DNA of 33,074 nt from Armatimonadota bacterium (lineage in GTDB: Bacteria; Armatimonadota; Chthonomonadetes; Chthonomonadales; JAMCWF01): the NCBI GenBank assembly GCA_023481295.1, contig JAMCWF010000037.1:1-33074 (forward strand). Direction: 5' to 3'. Under the pieces are notes generated by a model. That model saw only the letters and a program-made list of their open reading frames with translations. It searched no databases and was not told where the DNA came from. Shown one piece after another: positions 9,548-18,739 of this stretch; position 1 is the stretch's first letter; each line of letters begins with the position of its first letter. The position numbers and the translations under genes are program-made.

Positions 9548-10090
9548 TCAACGCCGGGCGATTTTCTCCTTGAGCAGCTTTGCAATCAAGTGATGGAGGA
9601 CTGGCACCTCTTCAGACCCGTATCCAACCTGTGAGAAGCGGATGATACCCTTTTTATCTATGATGTAGGTGGTGGGCATTGCGTTGAAATCAAATCGTTC
9701 GCCGATCCGCATCGCGACCTCTTGTGGAGCATAGGCAACCGGATAGGTCAAATGATTGCTTTGAACGAAATTCTTCACCGCATTGATGTTCTGATCGCCG
9801 ACCGACACCCCAAGTACGATCAAGCCCTTCTTTGCGTTTTGTTTATACAACGATTGCAGATGGGGAATTTCCATGCGGCAGGGTGGGCACCAGGTCGCCC
9901 AAAAATCAACCAACACAACCTTGCCCTTGAGCTGTGAAAGCTTAATGACCTTACCCTTGAGAGTGGTAACCCAGAGAGCCGGCGCTTTGGTGCCGGTGGG
10001 GATCTGAGCCGATGCAGCTAATGGAAGGACTGACAGTAGCAGCATCGGGACCAGGATTTTATTGAAAAAACGGACATGTGCTTTGATCAA
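9548..10090 (-). CDS. TlpA-like thioredoxin-fold protein (tandem paralogue)
   Basis: Signal peptide, 'VDFWATWCPPCRMEIP' CxxC. Confidence 0.88.
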   Translation of the reverse strand: MIKAHVRFFNKILVPMLLLSVLPLAASAQIPTGTKAPALWVTTLKGKVIKLSQLKGKVVLVDFWATWCPPCRMEIPHLQSLYKQNAKKGLIVLGVSVGDQNINAVKNFVQSNHLTYPVAYAPQEVAMRIGERFDFNAMPTTYIIDKKGIIRFSQVGYGSEEVPVLHHLIAKLLKEKIARR

Positions 10091-10271
10091 TTCATCACCT
10101 CGATCGGTTAGTACGGGATGGGATTCGCAGAGCTTCGGTCGCTCAGTTCGACGAAGGCCACTTGATTTCAGTATACGCCTTACATTAGGAGTGAAGTTGC
10201 GTTATTCAGTCAACCCGCTCTTATTTTATACCAGATTAAAGGAGTTTTGTACCGATTTCGAGTAGCTTCGG

Positions 10272-11354
10272 TCATCCTGATCGAGGATGCGAACTGGGTG
10301 CAAGGCCGCTTTTCAATCCGAGGGCTTGCGTCAGAAACGGATAGGCCACCCGACCGCTGATCCGGTGAACATCATCAAAGAACTCAGTGGAAAAGCGATC
10401 GTCGCGACCTAATTTCTGATAGAGGGTTGCCAGTATCTCAGCCGTTTTCCGGGTCGCATCAATCGGGAAAATCGGGTCTTGAATGCCCGATTCCACACAA
10501 AGCCATCGAGGTGCGATGGTCGCCGCATAGTCAGCCATTTCAGCATCGGCCAGCAGCCCATGGGCATAGTTACAGATGCAGTGTTCGATGGATAACACGC
10601 TGGATCGGAAGGTATTGAGGTAGCCGCTGATGCAGATCGCGCTTAATCTTTGATCCAGCGCTGCTGAAAACAGGGTTACCATCCCACCGCCCGAGATGCC
10701 CATTATTCCAATCCGCTCCGGGCTCACCTCCGGCCGAGTGGCGAGGTAATCCACGGTGCGCATGACATCCCACAGTCGCACCGCCAGGGGCGAGCTTCCC
10801 ATCATGAGCGACCAAATGAAGAGATCCTTGCATGAGCTGGCTGAACGGCTGTCCGTAATGGCAGCCATTTCACGCCGCCGACCAAATCCGGCCATTTCCG
10901 GCGCAATGACGACGAATCCAAGTCGGCAGAGCGCCAGACCGAAATCCCGGTGGTAAGTCTCCGGCTCCTGGCGCCGGCTCCCATCCTCCCGAATACCAAC
11001 CACGTCATCGGCGCCGTATCCGTGGCCGTGAACCGCGATAACGGCGGGGCGAGCCTCTTGAGCATCCGGCAACAACAGGTGAGCGGGAATTCGATCTCCC
11101 GGCGCGCCGATATAATCTACAAGCTCGTGGACGTAGCCGGGATGTTTTGATCGCGAAATAAGGCGCGGCTTCAGCGAGGTGCGAGGGGGCCACGGACCAA
11201 GCCGCCGTTTGAGATGGCTACGGGCTTTTACCTGCCAGCGGTAAAAATGTGCCGGGTCGGACCAATCTGGCAATCGATAGGGGCGCTGGTCGCGATCGTA
11301 ACGACGGATAAAGGGGCCGATTGCACGATACTCGGATTCCATTTTTTCAGGCAT
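10272..11354 (-). CDS. Alpha/beta hydrolase (dienelactone hydrolase / acetyl xylan esterase-like)
   Basis: 'PAVIAVHGHGYGADD', nucleophile elbow 'GISGGGMVTLFSAALD', 'CESGIQDPIFPI', 'DDVHRISG'. Confidence 0.75.
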   Translation of the reverse strand: MPEKMESEYRAIGPFIRRYDRDQRPYRLPDWSDPAHFYRWQVKARSHLKRRLGPWPPRTSLKPRLISRSKHPGYVHELVDYIGAPGDRIPAHLLLPDAQEARPAVIAVHGHGYGADDVVGIREDGSRRQEPETYHRDFGLALCRLGFVVIAPEMAGFGRRREMAAITDSRSASSCKDLFIWSLMMGSSPLAVRLWDVMRTVDYLATRPEVSPERIGIMGISGGGMVTLFSAALDQRLSAICISGYLNTFRSSVLSIEHCICNYAHGLLADAEMADYAATIAPRWLCVESGIQDPIFPIDATRKTAEILATLYQKLGRDDRFSTEFFDDVHRISGRVAYPFLTQALGLKSGLAPSSHPRSG

Positions 11355-11456
11355 TGCGGAGTGGCCTCACCTCTAATTCGATTCGTTCAGTGCTGACACT
11401 ATTATTCCCATAAAATATGGCTTCCTTACATTTTCATCGAACGATTATAAATAAAC

Positions 11457-11699
11457 GTTCAGTTCCGCGGGAATTTTTTGAGGGCGCTGGATTTCACCAC
11501 CGTCCTGATTTTCCCCCTGAGAGGTGTTAAAAAGATAGGGTCAAGCCTTGAAGGACAGCCGACGCCCCCCATCCTCACCTTCCCCCTAGGAGGGGGAAGG
11601 GATTCACTCGTGGATAATCTAATCTCCCTCCCCCTATGAGGGGAAGGGTTAGGGTGGGGGTGGGTTGTATAATCGAGAATGATTCCCGCAGAACTGAAC
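11457..11699. mobile_element. MITE-like element copy 1 (243 bp, 18-bp terminal inverted repeats)
   Basis: Ends GTTCAGTTCCGCGGGAAT / ATTCCCGCAGAACTGAAC are inverted (17/18); near-identical 243-bp copy at 31158-31400. Confidence 0.75.
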
Positions 11700-11714
11700 T
11701 CATTCATGATCGAA

Positions 11715-11733
11715 CCTGCCTGCTGAAGGCAGG
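11715..11733. promoter_or_regulatory. Perfect 7-bp stem hairpin CCTGCCT-GCTGA-AGGCAGG
   Basis: Inverted repeat between the MITE-like element and the peptidase start codon; function unknown. Confidence 0.4.
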
Positions 11734-11773
11734 TAAAATGGAGATACATTTGGATTGAAGGGGGAGATTCGAC

Positions 11774-13384
11774 ATGCCTTGTGATAGAGAAATTGAACAA
11801 TTTTTAACGCATCACCTGGAAGTCATCGAGCCGCTCAATCGGGAAACCGCATTGGCGTGGTGGGATGCCGCGCTGACCGGCTCCGATGAGCATCTCAACC
11901 GCAGCGCCGAGCTTTCGGCCCGACTTTGGAAAATCTACGCCGATCCACAGGATTATCAGCGTATTCTACGGATGAGCGAAGATCCTCCCACCGATCCGCT
12001 ATTGGCCCGCCAGCTTAAGCTGCTCCTACACGCCTATCAAGGCAGCCAGTTTCCGCCCGACGTGATTGATCGGATCGTGAACATCGAAAAGGAGATCGAG
12101 GCCGAATACGATAACTTCCGGGCGCCACTGCGGGGTGAGCCGGTATCCGATAATCACCTTGCCGATATTTTGCGGAGCTCCAACGATGGGGAGTTGAGAA
12201 AAGATGCTTGGGAGGCGAGCAAGCTCATCGCGCCCAGAGTGGTGGATCGAATTCAGGAACTGATTCGACTGCGGAATCGCGAAGCGCAGCGCCTCGGCTT
12301 CACCGATTTTTATTCGATGTCGCTCCATCTTTCGGAGCTGGATGAAGAGGGTCTTTTTGCCGTTTTGCAGGATCTCTACCGGCAGACGGAGCCGCTTTGG
12401 AAGCGTTATAAATCGGAGCTGGATGACCAGCTCGCCGCTCGCTTTGGAACAACCAGCGATCATATCTACCCCTGGCACTATAGTGATCCCTTTTTCCAAG
12501 AGGCGCCACCGGATGACTTGGCCCTGGATCAGCTTTTCTCCTCCGCGGATTTGGTTGAGTTGGCCGGCCGCTTTTATACCGAAATCGGGCTTCCGGTGGA
12601 TGATATTCTGGCGCGCAGCGATCTCTATGAGAGGCCCGGCAAGTCTCAGCATGCCTTTTGCACCGATATTGATCGAAATGGTGATATCCGCATTCTCTGC
12701 AACTTAAGGCCCGATGCGCGCTGGATGACCACCCTCTTACATGAGCTGGGGCACGCGGTTTACGATAAATACAACGACCTACAACTACCTTACCTGCTGC
12801 GTGAGCCGGCTCACACGCTCTTCACCGAAGCGATCGCGGAGTTGATGGGACGGTTGAGCACGAATCGGAATTGGCTGGAGCGGTATCTTGGTTTGGATGA
12901 GCAGCAGGCGATCTCCATCGGCCGAACGACGGACCGGGCGCTGGGCTCTCATCTGCTGGTCTTCACCCGTTGGTGTTTGGTGATGATTCACTTTGAGCGT
13001 GAAATGTATCGCCAACCGGACCAAGATTTAAACCGTCTCTGGTGGGATCTGGTGGAGAAATATCAGGAGATCCGTAAGCCGGAAGGCCGCAGCGCACCCG
13101 ATTGGGCGGCAAAAATACATCTGGCTCAGGTCCCGGTCTACTATCAGAACTATCTGCTGGGCGAGATGGTGGCCTCACAGCTACACCAATTTATCGTTTC
13201 TAAGATCACCGCCGATGAGGGTGAAAAAGCGTTCGCGAGCAGCCCGAAAGTCGGTCATACTCTGCAGGAGCGGGTTTTCAAATTGGGCGCCACCCATCCC
13301 TGGGATGAGACGCTGAAGTTGGCAACCGGCGAGCCTTTGATGGTCGAATATTTCGTCACCCAGATGGGGGTGGAAGTGGGTTAA
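11774..13384 (+). CDS. Gluzincin metallopeptidase (M2/M3-like)
   Basis: 'TLLHELGHAVYDKY' HExxH followed by 'PAHTLFTEAIAELMGRL'; GGGGGAGA ribosome-binding site. Confidence 0.82.
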   Translation: MPCDREIEQFLTHHLEVIEPLNRETALAWWDAALTGSDEHLNRSAELSARLWKIYADPQDYQRILRMSEDPPTDPLLARQLKLLLHAYQGSQFPPDVIDRIVNIEKEIEAEYDNFRAPLRGEPVSDNHLADILRSSNDGELRKDAWEASKLIAPRVVDRIQELIRLRNREAQRLGFTDFYSMSLHLSELDEEGLFAVLQDLYRQTEPLWKRYKSELDDQLAARFGTTSDHIYPWHYSDPFFQEAPPDDLALDQLFSSADLVELAGRFYTEIGLPVDDILARSDLYERPGKSQHAFCTDIDRNGDIRILCNLRPDARWMTTLLHELGHAVYDKYNDLQLPYLLREPAHTLFTEAIAELMGRLSTNRNWLERYLGLDEQQAISIGRTTDRALGSHLLVFTRWCLVMIHFEREMYRQPDQDLNRLWWDLVEKYQEIRKPEGRSAPDWAAKIHLAQVPVYYQNYLLGEMVASQLHQFIVSKITADEGEKAFASSPKVGHTLQERVFKLGATHPWDETLKLATGEPLMVEYFVTQMGVEVG

Positions 13385-16036
13385 TCAAGGCTCATTCCTC
13401 ACCAGTACCCTGACCTGATAGGGTTTCATCGAGAGGCTGCTGCCATCCTTTAGGCGAATTGATTGATCTGCAAGACGGTCTTCCCAAAGGCCGCCCAGCT
13501 TGGCGGGCATGCGAAGCTCAGTGGTGATCGGATCGGGGTTGAAGCTGATTAAAACGAGTGCCTGCTGCATTCGATACCCCCGGAGACAGGTGAAGATGCC
13601 GTTAGTTGCCTTTAACATATCATAATGCGCGGAACCTCGATTTAAGGCCGGAGTGCGGTTCCTCAAACCATAGATGCGCGAGAGATAATCTACGTTATCC
13701 ACCCCCTTACCACCGTAAATTGCCGGGTTTTCGTCACCCTGATAGAGCATCGGCACGCCTGGAATATAGGCGCATAACGCCCATAACGCCCGTAATTTCG
13801 GCACGCCGTAAATAGTGGCCGGCCTCGCCTTTTGAAAAGTCCATGAGACGGTATCATGGTTGCTGACCCACCGCATCTTGATCGCTCCCGGCGGCAGCGT
13901 CAACTGTTGATCGTGAAGAAAAAGGCCAAGAGAGTGCGCCCATTCCGGTGGATCAGCGTTTCGATCCTGCAGATCCATCATAAGGTAGTAGAGCTGCGCA
14001 TCATAGGTCAAGTCGGCGGCTCGATAGTAGATGTTATCGCCAGTGTATTCCTCCGGCAGCAAGATAGCCCGGTGATTCACCGATAAAAATCCGTCCCGTA
14101 TCGCGCGGTTCATCTCCAAGCCGCCGCCTAAGGTCGGAAAGCTAGGTCGATACTTGACATCCGGATTCCAGTTAGGTGGGCTGCCGTTTCCACAATCCAC
14201 TCTGGCGCCCACCGCACCGTACTGTTTCGCATCCCAAGCCGCCACTCGCCGCATATAATTCTGCCAGCCCGGCTGCGCGTAATCAAAGCTGACCTGACCC
14301 CATTCGTAGTGAAATGAGCCGTCTTGATTGTGGCATATCCACTGAGGGTGATCTTTCGCCAGCGGGGTGAAATCGGGGGGACCGTGCGGAACCAGGTCAA
14401 AAATGAGCCGGATCCCGTCCTTTTTTGCATCACTTGAAAGTTTTTGTAATTGTTTTGGGGTGCCGTATAATGAGCTGACCTTGAATTGATCGAACGGCGC
14501 GTACAGGTTCCAGCGGGGATCCAATCCGTGATCCCAGATCGGCAGCATCCAGAACAGGCTGATCCCCATCTTTTTCAGCGTGGGCAGATATTTATCCAGC
14601 GCCTTAAAGCCGCCGTATCCAATAAAGTGCATCTCGGGGGTTCCGCCTGGATGTCCGCAATAGAGAATCTTCCGATCCAGATGTTTATACTGCAGGTTCG
14701 GTGAATGTAGTCCGATACGTCGGTATACCATCTGGACGCCCGCCAGCGCTGCATCCCGGCTGCCATGTGAAAGCCAAAAGTACTCTCGGCTGAGCGCCAC
14801 CGTATCCGCCGGCTTCAAGGAATCAATTAGATTCTGATAAAAGCTGATTCGGGCGCCATCGCCGTCTCTGCGGACCGATGCGTTCGCCATCTCCTGTTCG
14901 CTGTCATACCAGGCGCCCAATCCGATATTCGTGTCGCGATCCCAGAGCACTGCCAGCGGATTTTGATCTCGTGCGTTCAGGGTGGCGCCGTTTTTCAACT
15001 TCTTTAGCGGGTTATTTCCAACCGGCAGCGTGCCGGGGAAGATGATCTGTTGGTTGGACCCGAGCTGAAAGGGTGGAGTAGGGCAGTTAATCCCATCAAT
15101 GATCTGCATGCTACCGGCTGAGTTTTGAACAATTAGCTGCCGCCAAAAAAGGGGGCGGTTTTTGCTCAACGTGTACCGGTAAGTACAGCGGTAGGTGCCA
15201 TAATGCGCGGTCAAATCGAGGGTGGCTCGGCCGTTACTTTGATGAATGGAGTAGTTGGAGAGGGCAGGCCCTTGCAGCAGAGGCTCTTTCAGCGCGGAGG
15301 CGAGCGCCACGACTTCATGACCCGCCGTAATTCCCCCATCGAAGGCGGCATTAGTGACTTTAACTAAGAGCCGATTGGACCGATCGGTATGGATAATGCG
15401 AGCCGGAACGTGATAGAGACGCGGCGTTTCCCAGTTGAAGGGGGTGCCAAGACCGGTCTCGCCCACTTCAACCCCGTTCACATAGGTGACATCGAAATCA
15501 TCAACCGCACCAAGGATCAGCAGCAGGTCTTTACCCTTCCAATCGCCCGGTATCTGGAACTCGGTTCGATACCAGAAGACGCCGATTCGGTTGTGCAGTC
15601 GATCATCGCCCGAGCCAAGACGACTCGGTATCGGAGTAGGCAGCCAACTCAGCCCCTGGTAATCACCGTGAAGCAGCTTGCTGGCGAACCCAGTGCCGGT
15701 TGGGTTTGGCGCGAACTGCCAGGTCGCCGGCAGTGTGATGGCGTGACGGCGGGCGATCGCCTGGTCAATCAGCTTTTTATTTAGTTTCGGCGGCCACAAG
15801 CCAGGGGCCATCAGCCTTTCATTGCCCGCTCGGATTAAATTCTTTCCTGTTCGGCGGTCAATCAGCTTAATCCATGCTCCGGTCTGGCGGTCGAAACCAA
15901 GCTCAACATAACGATTCTGTATCGTAATCGGGTTTGCACTGCCGGCACCAAGGGCTGCGGATATCGGACCGAGGGTCATCAGTAATATTCCAACTCCAAG
16001 CACGAACACCGGCGATCTGAATAGGACTATTTCCAT
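13385..16036 (-). CDS. Secreted GH13-like alpha-amylase-family protein with N-terminal beta-sandwich/galactose-binding-like region
   Basis: 'RLIFDLVPHGP', 'VGARVDCGNGSP', 'ILLPEEYTG', 'RWVSNHDTVSW' correspond to GH13 conserved regions. Confidence 0.78.
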   Translation of the reverse strand: MEIVLFRSPVFVLGVGILLMTLGPISAALGAGSANPITIQNRYVELGFDRQTGAWIKLIDRRTGKNLIRAGNERLMAPGLWPPKLNKKLIDQAIARRHAITLPATWQFAPNPTGTGFASKLLHGDYQGLSWLPTPIPSRLGSGDDRLHNRIGVFWYRTEFQIPGDWKGKDLLLILGAVDDFDVTYVNGVEVGETGLGTPFNWETPRLYHVPARIIHTDRSNRLLVKVTNAAFDGGITAGHEVVALASALKEPLLQGPALSNYSIHQSNGRATLDLTAHYGTYRCTYRYTLSKNRPLFWRQLIVQNSAGSMQIIDGINCPTPPFQLGSNQQIIFPGTLPVGNNPLKKLKNGATLNARDQNPLAVLWDRDTNIGLGAWYDSEQEMANASVRRDGDGARISFYQNLIDSLKPADTVALSREYFWLSHGSRDAALAGVQMVYRRIGLHSPNLQYKHLDRKILYCGHPGGTPEMHFIGYGGFKALDKYLPTLKKMGISLFWMLPIWDHGLDPRWNLYAPFDQFKVSSLYGTPKQLQKLSSDAKKDGIRLIFDLVPHGPPDFTPLAKDHPQWICHNQDGSFHYEWGQVSFDYAQPGWQNYMRRVAAWDAKQYGAVGARVDCGNGSPPNWNPDVKYRPSFPTLGGGLEMNRAIRDGFLSVNHRAILLPEEYTGDNIYYRAADLTYDAQLYYLMMDLQDRNADPPEWAHSLGLFLHDQQLTLPPGAIKMRWVSNHDTVSWTFQKARPATIYGVPKLRALWALCAYIPGVPMLYQGDENPAIYGGKGVDNVDYLSRIYGLRNRTPALNRGSAHYDMLKATNGIFTCLRGYRMQQALVLISFNPDPITTELRMPAKLGGLWEDRLADQSIRLKDGSSLSMKPYQVRVLVRNEP

Positions 16037-17460
16037 AGCTCGATCGCATCCTCGCGCATCTTGGCGGCGGAAAGGGTCTCGGTAAAGAGGCGGCGGGCAT
16101 GATCCAGCACATCGGGATGCTGTTCGGCCAGGTTTTGTTGCTGGCCTGGATCGGCTGTAAGGTCAAAGAGCAGGTCGTTGGAATGCGCGGTACCACCAAG
16201 TCGCTTTTCGGAGCCGTCCACCGCCGCATCGCTTTCACGTACCTGCCCTGGAAGCCGGCCGCTCAAAACGGCTGACCAGCGGTCGAAGGTAACCGTTGCT
16301 TGTGCAGATGCGGCGCCTCCTTCCAACGCATACGGCGAAGCAACTGCATAACTGCGGGCGGTGTCCTCCCCCTCAATAACGGGGCGAAACGAGACACCGT
16401 CCACCGGATCAGTGGGTTTCAAGTCGGCAAAATCCAGCAAGGTCGGCAGGATATCGGGCGGTTGCACGATAGCGGAGGTTCGCCGAAACTTGACATTCGG
16501 GTAGTGAATGATCCAAGGGATGTGATTGATCTCCTCATAGAGCGGAATGTATCGGAAACCCGATGGCTGAATCAACGACTTTCCAATGATGCCGTGTTCG
16601 CCGTGCAGGAACCCATGGTCGCTCGTCAAGAGAACCAGCGTGTTTTCCAGCAGCCCCAAATCCTCAATTTTTTCGAGCAGGCGTCCAACCCAGCGATCCA
16701 CCAGCGTTACTTCAGCGGTATAGAGAGCGCGGCAGTGCTTCAACTCCTCCGGCGTGAGGAACTCGTCCACATACTCGTAGCGCGGGTAGTCCACCACATC
16801 GCCGTGGTAATTCGGGTCGAATTTGTCCACCAGCCATTGCGGGGGGTCCCATGGCTCGTGCGGATCAAACGCATCCACATACAGGAAAAACCGATCCAGT
16901 TCGCGGTTATCTTCCAGCCAGCAACAGGCAGTGGACATCGTTCGAGCGACAAAACGATCTTCTTCATACCGCCATTGGGTGGACAGGCGGTGGTGGGAGG
17001 CGGTCAATGAATGGGGCTGGCGCAACTTTGACGGATCGCATGGATAAGAGAGCGATTTCGGCGAGAGCTTCCAGCGATCCGATTCCTGCCCGCGGACCCA
17101 CTCGAAGGCATCAAATCCGCGATCGAAATGATAACCGTTTTCCAAGATATGCGGATTATCTGCGATCATCATGCTGGTATAGCCAGCCTTCCGTAGCATA
17201 TTAGATAGAACCGGCTCCTGTTGCGTCAGCGGCGCCCAAGGGGTATAGGTAAAAGTGTAACGGCCGGTCATTACATCGCGGCGGTGCGGCACGGTGGGAA
17301 AGCTGGCCGAATAGGCTCGATCAAAAACCAACGAGCGGCTGGCAAAGGCATCGATATGGCGGGTATCCGCCTCAGTGCCGCCGTAGCAGCCCAAAAAACC
17401 TCGACGTAAGGTGTCGCTGACGATCACGATAAAGTTCATTGAATGCTCCCAAATTCGCAA
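16027..17460 (-). CDS. Sulfatase / alkaline-phosphatase superfamily hydrolase
   Basis: 'NFIVIVSDTLRRGFLGCYGG', 'SFPTVPHRRDVMTGRY', 'LLTSDHGFLHGEHG'. Likely start is the second Met (MNFIVIV). Overlaps the next gene by 10 nt (ATGGAAATAG). Confidence 0.85.
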   Translation of the reverse strand: MRIWEHSMNFIVIVSDTLRRGFLGCYGGTEADTRHIDAFASRSLVFDRAYSASFPTVPHRRDVMTGRYTFTYTPWAPLTQQEPVLSNMLRKAGYTSMMIADNPHILENGYHFDRGFDAFEWVRGQESDRWKLSPKSLSYPCDPSKLRQPHSLTASHHRLSTQWRYEEDRFVARTMSTACCWLEDNRELDRFFLYVDAFDPHEPWDPPQWLVDKFDPNYHGDVVDYPRYEYVDEFLTPEELKHCRALYTAEVTLVDRWVGRLLEKIEDLGLLENTLVLLTSDHGFLHGEHGIIGKSLIQPSGFRYIPLYEEINHIPWIIHYPNVKFRRTSAIVQPPDILPTLLDFADLKPTDPVDGVSFRPVIEGEDTARSYAVASPYALEGGAASAQATVTFDRWSAVLSGRLPGQVRESDAAVDGSEKRLGGTAHSNDLLFDLTADPGQQQNLAEQHPDVLDHARRLFTETLSAAKMREDAIELWK

Positions 17461-17741
17461 GGATGGATTTGTTTGATGAGCGATTCGTTACATCAAATGA
17501 TGGGAAGTGCCCGAATTGCAGCATTGTATTGTAAAAGACAGCTACATCTGAATGACGACGACTTCCGCCTAGACATTTATTTTCTAATTCATTGATCCCC
17601 TTAAAATTCGATACCCAGCCTGATTTTCCTGCCGATTTTCCGGACTGGCCCGTCTAGTTGAAACACTCGGACATAAAATTTCCGTACACAAAAATTGTTG
17701 TGTCTGGATTCGCACCGGTTATTAATCCGGCGATAAATACC

Positions 17742-17824
17742 GTCATGCCGGACTTGATCCGGCATCCAGAGCCTTCTGGATTCCCGCTTTCTCCCCGCCT
17801 ACGCTGGGGATGACAGGGAATGAC
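17742..17824. repeat. Short palindromic interspersed repeat of the GTCATnCC...GGAATGAC type
   Basis: Internal hairpin ATGCCGGA-CTTGA-TCCGGCAT (17745-17765); ends GTCATGCC / GGAATGAC near-inverted. Confidence 0.6.
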
Positions 17825-17913
17825 AAATTCGGGATATTTAGTTACCGCGTTAATAATACCGGTTCGTCGTGCGGTGCATTCAGTCGGCAAAAGAGCATGG
17901 GGAGGAGCTGATT

Positions 17914-18468
17914 GTGGATTTAGTCCTATTTCACGCTATTAACGGTCTGGCGGGGGAGAATGATATCGCCGATGATCTGATGGCTTTTTGTGCCGTTTAT
18001 ATGCCGTGGGTTTTCATTGCACTGCTGGTGGGGTTATGGTTTACTCGTAAACCGATAGCGCAAGGCACCGTTCTAATTACCGCTGCCGCAACCTCGATCG
18101 CCCTCGCAATCGGCCAAGCCATCGGGTGGTCCATTCAGCGCCCGCGACCCTACGTCCACCATTCCGTTATCCTGCTGGTCGGCCGAACGACCGACTTTTC
18201 TTTCCCCAGTGACCACGCGACTTTCGCCTTCTCGATCGTCTGGCCGGTATTGGCGCAGCACCGTAAAATGGGCTATCTAATGCTGGCGATGGCGATCTGG
18301 CTCTGCTTTGCACGGGTTTTTGTCGGCGCCCACTACCCGAGTGACGTTTTTGTCGGCGCCGTTTTGGGCAGCGTGGTCAGCTTGAGCCTTTTACGTTTTT
18401 TACGGGACCGACGGGAGGATGTATTAGCTCCGGTTATCGGTTTCTTCCATAATTTGCACCTTGGATAG
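17914..18468 (+). CDS. PAP2-family phosphatase (undecaprenyl-diphosphatase BcrC-like)
   Basis: GTG start at 17914 with GGAGGAG RBS gives 'VDLVLFHAINGLAGEND'; PAP2 motifs 'RPRPY', 'SFPSDHATFAF', 'RVFVGAHYPSDV'. ORF track start 17869 is upstream of this. Confidence 0.88.
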   Translation: MDLVLFHAINGLAGENDIADDLMAFCAVYMPWVFIALLVGLWFTRKPIAQGTVLITAAATSIALAIGQAIGWSIQRPRPYVHHSVILLVGRTTDFSFPSDHATFAFSIVWPVLAQHRKMGYLMLAMAIWLCFARVFVGAHYPSDVFVGAVLGSVVSLSLLRFLRDRREDVLAPVIGFFHNLHLG

Positions 18469-18739
18469 ATCGAGGCGACCGGCCGAGTGAATCCGACCAG
18501 CCGAAACCACAAATCGCCCGACCCTATGTGGATGAGATATTTCGATCTGGGAGAACGGGCCGGTGCAAAGTTGAAAGCTCAGAATTCATTAACGGCTCAC
18601 GCATCGTCGTCCTTGCTAACGGGGGTACAATCATTTCCATCAGCGGGCGGGGTTCAACCGGTGTTTGCGAGCACTCAATCCAACCCGAAAAATGACTACC
18701 CGGCCCGCAGTACCAATTTTTATGCAAGGAGCGATATGA

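Noticed and set aside
11459-11800. 113-aa minus-strand ORF 'HPHPNPSPHRGREIRLSTSESLPPPRGKVRMGGVGCPSRLDPIF'
   Set aside because: It is a translation of the MITE-like repeat; the same peptide recurs at 31166-31432. Low-complexity, overlaps the peptidase start.
12026-12652. 208-aa minus-strand ORF antisense to the peptidase gene
   Set aside because: Shadow ORF; the HExxH peptidase reading frame is on the plus strand.
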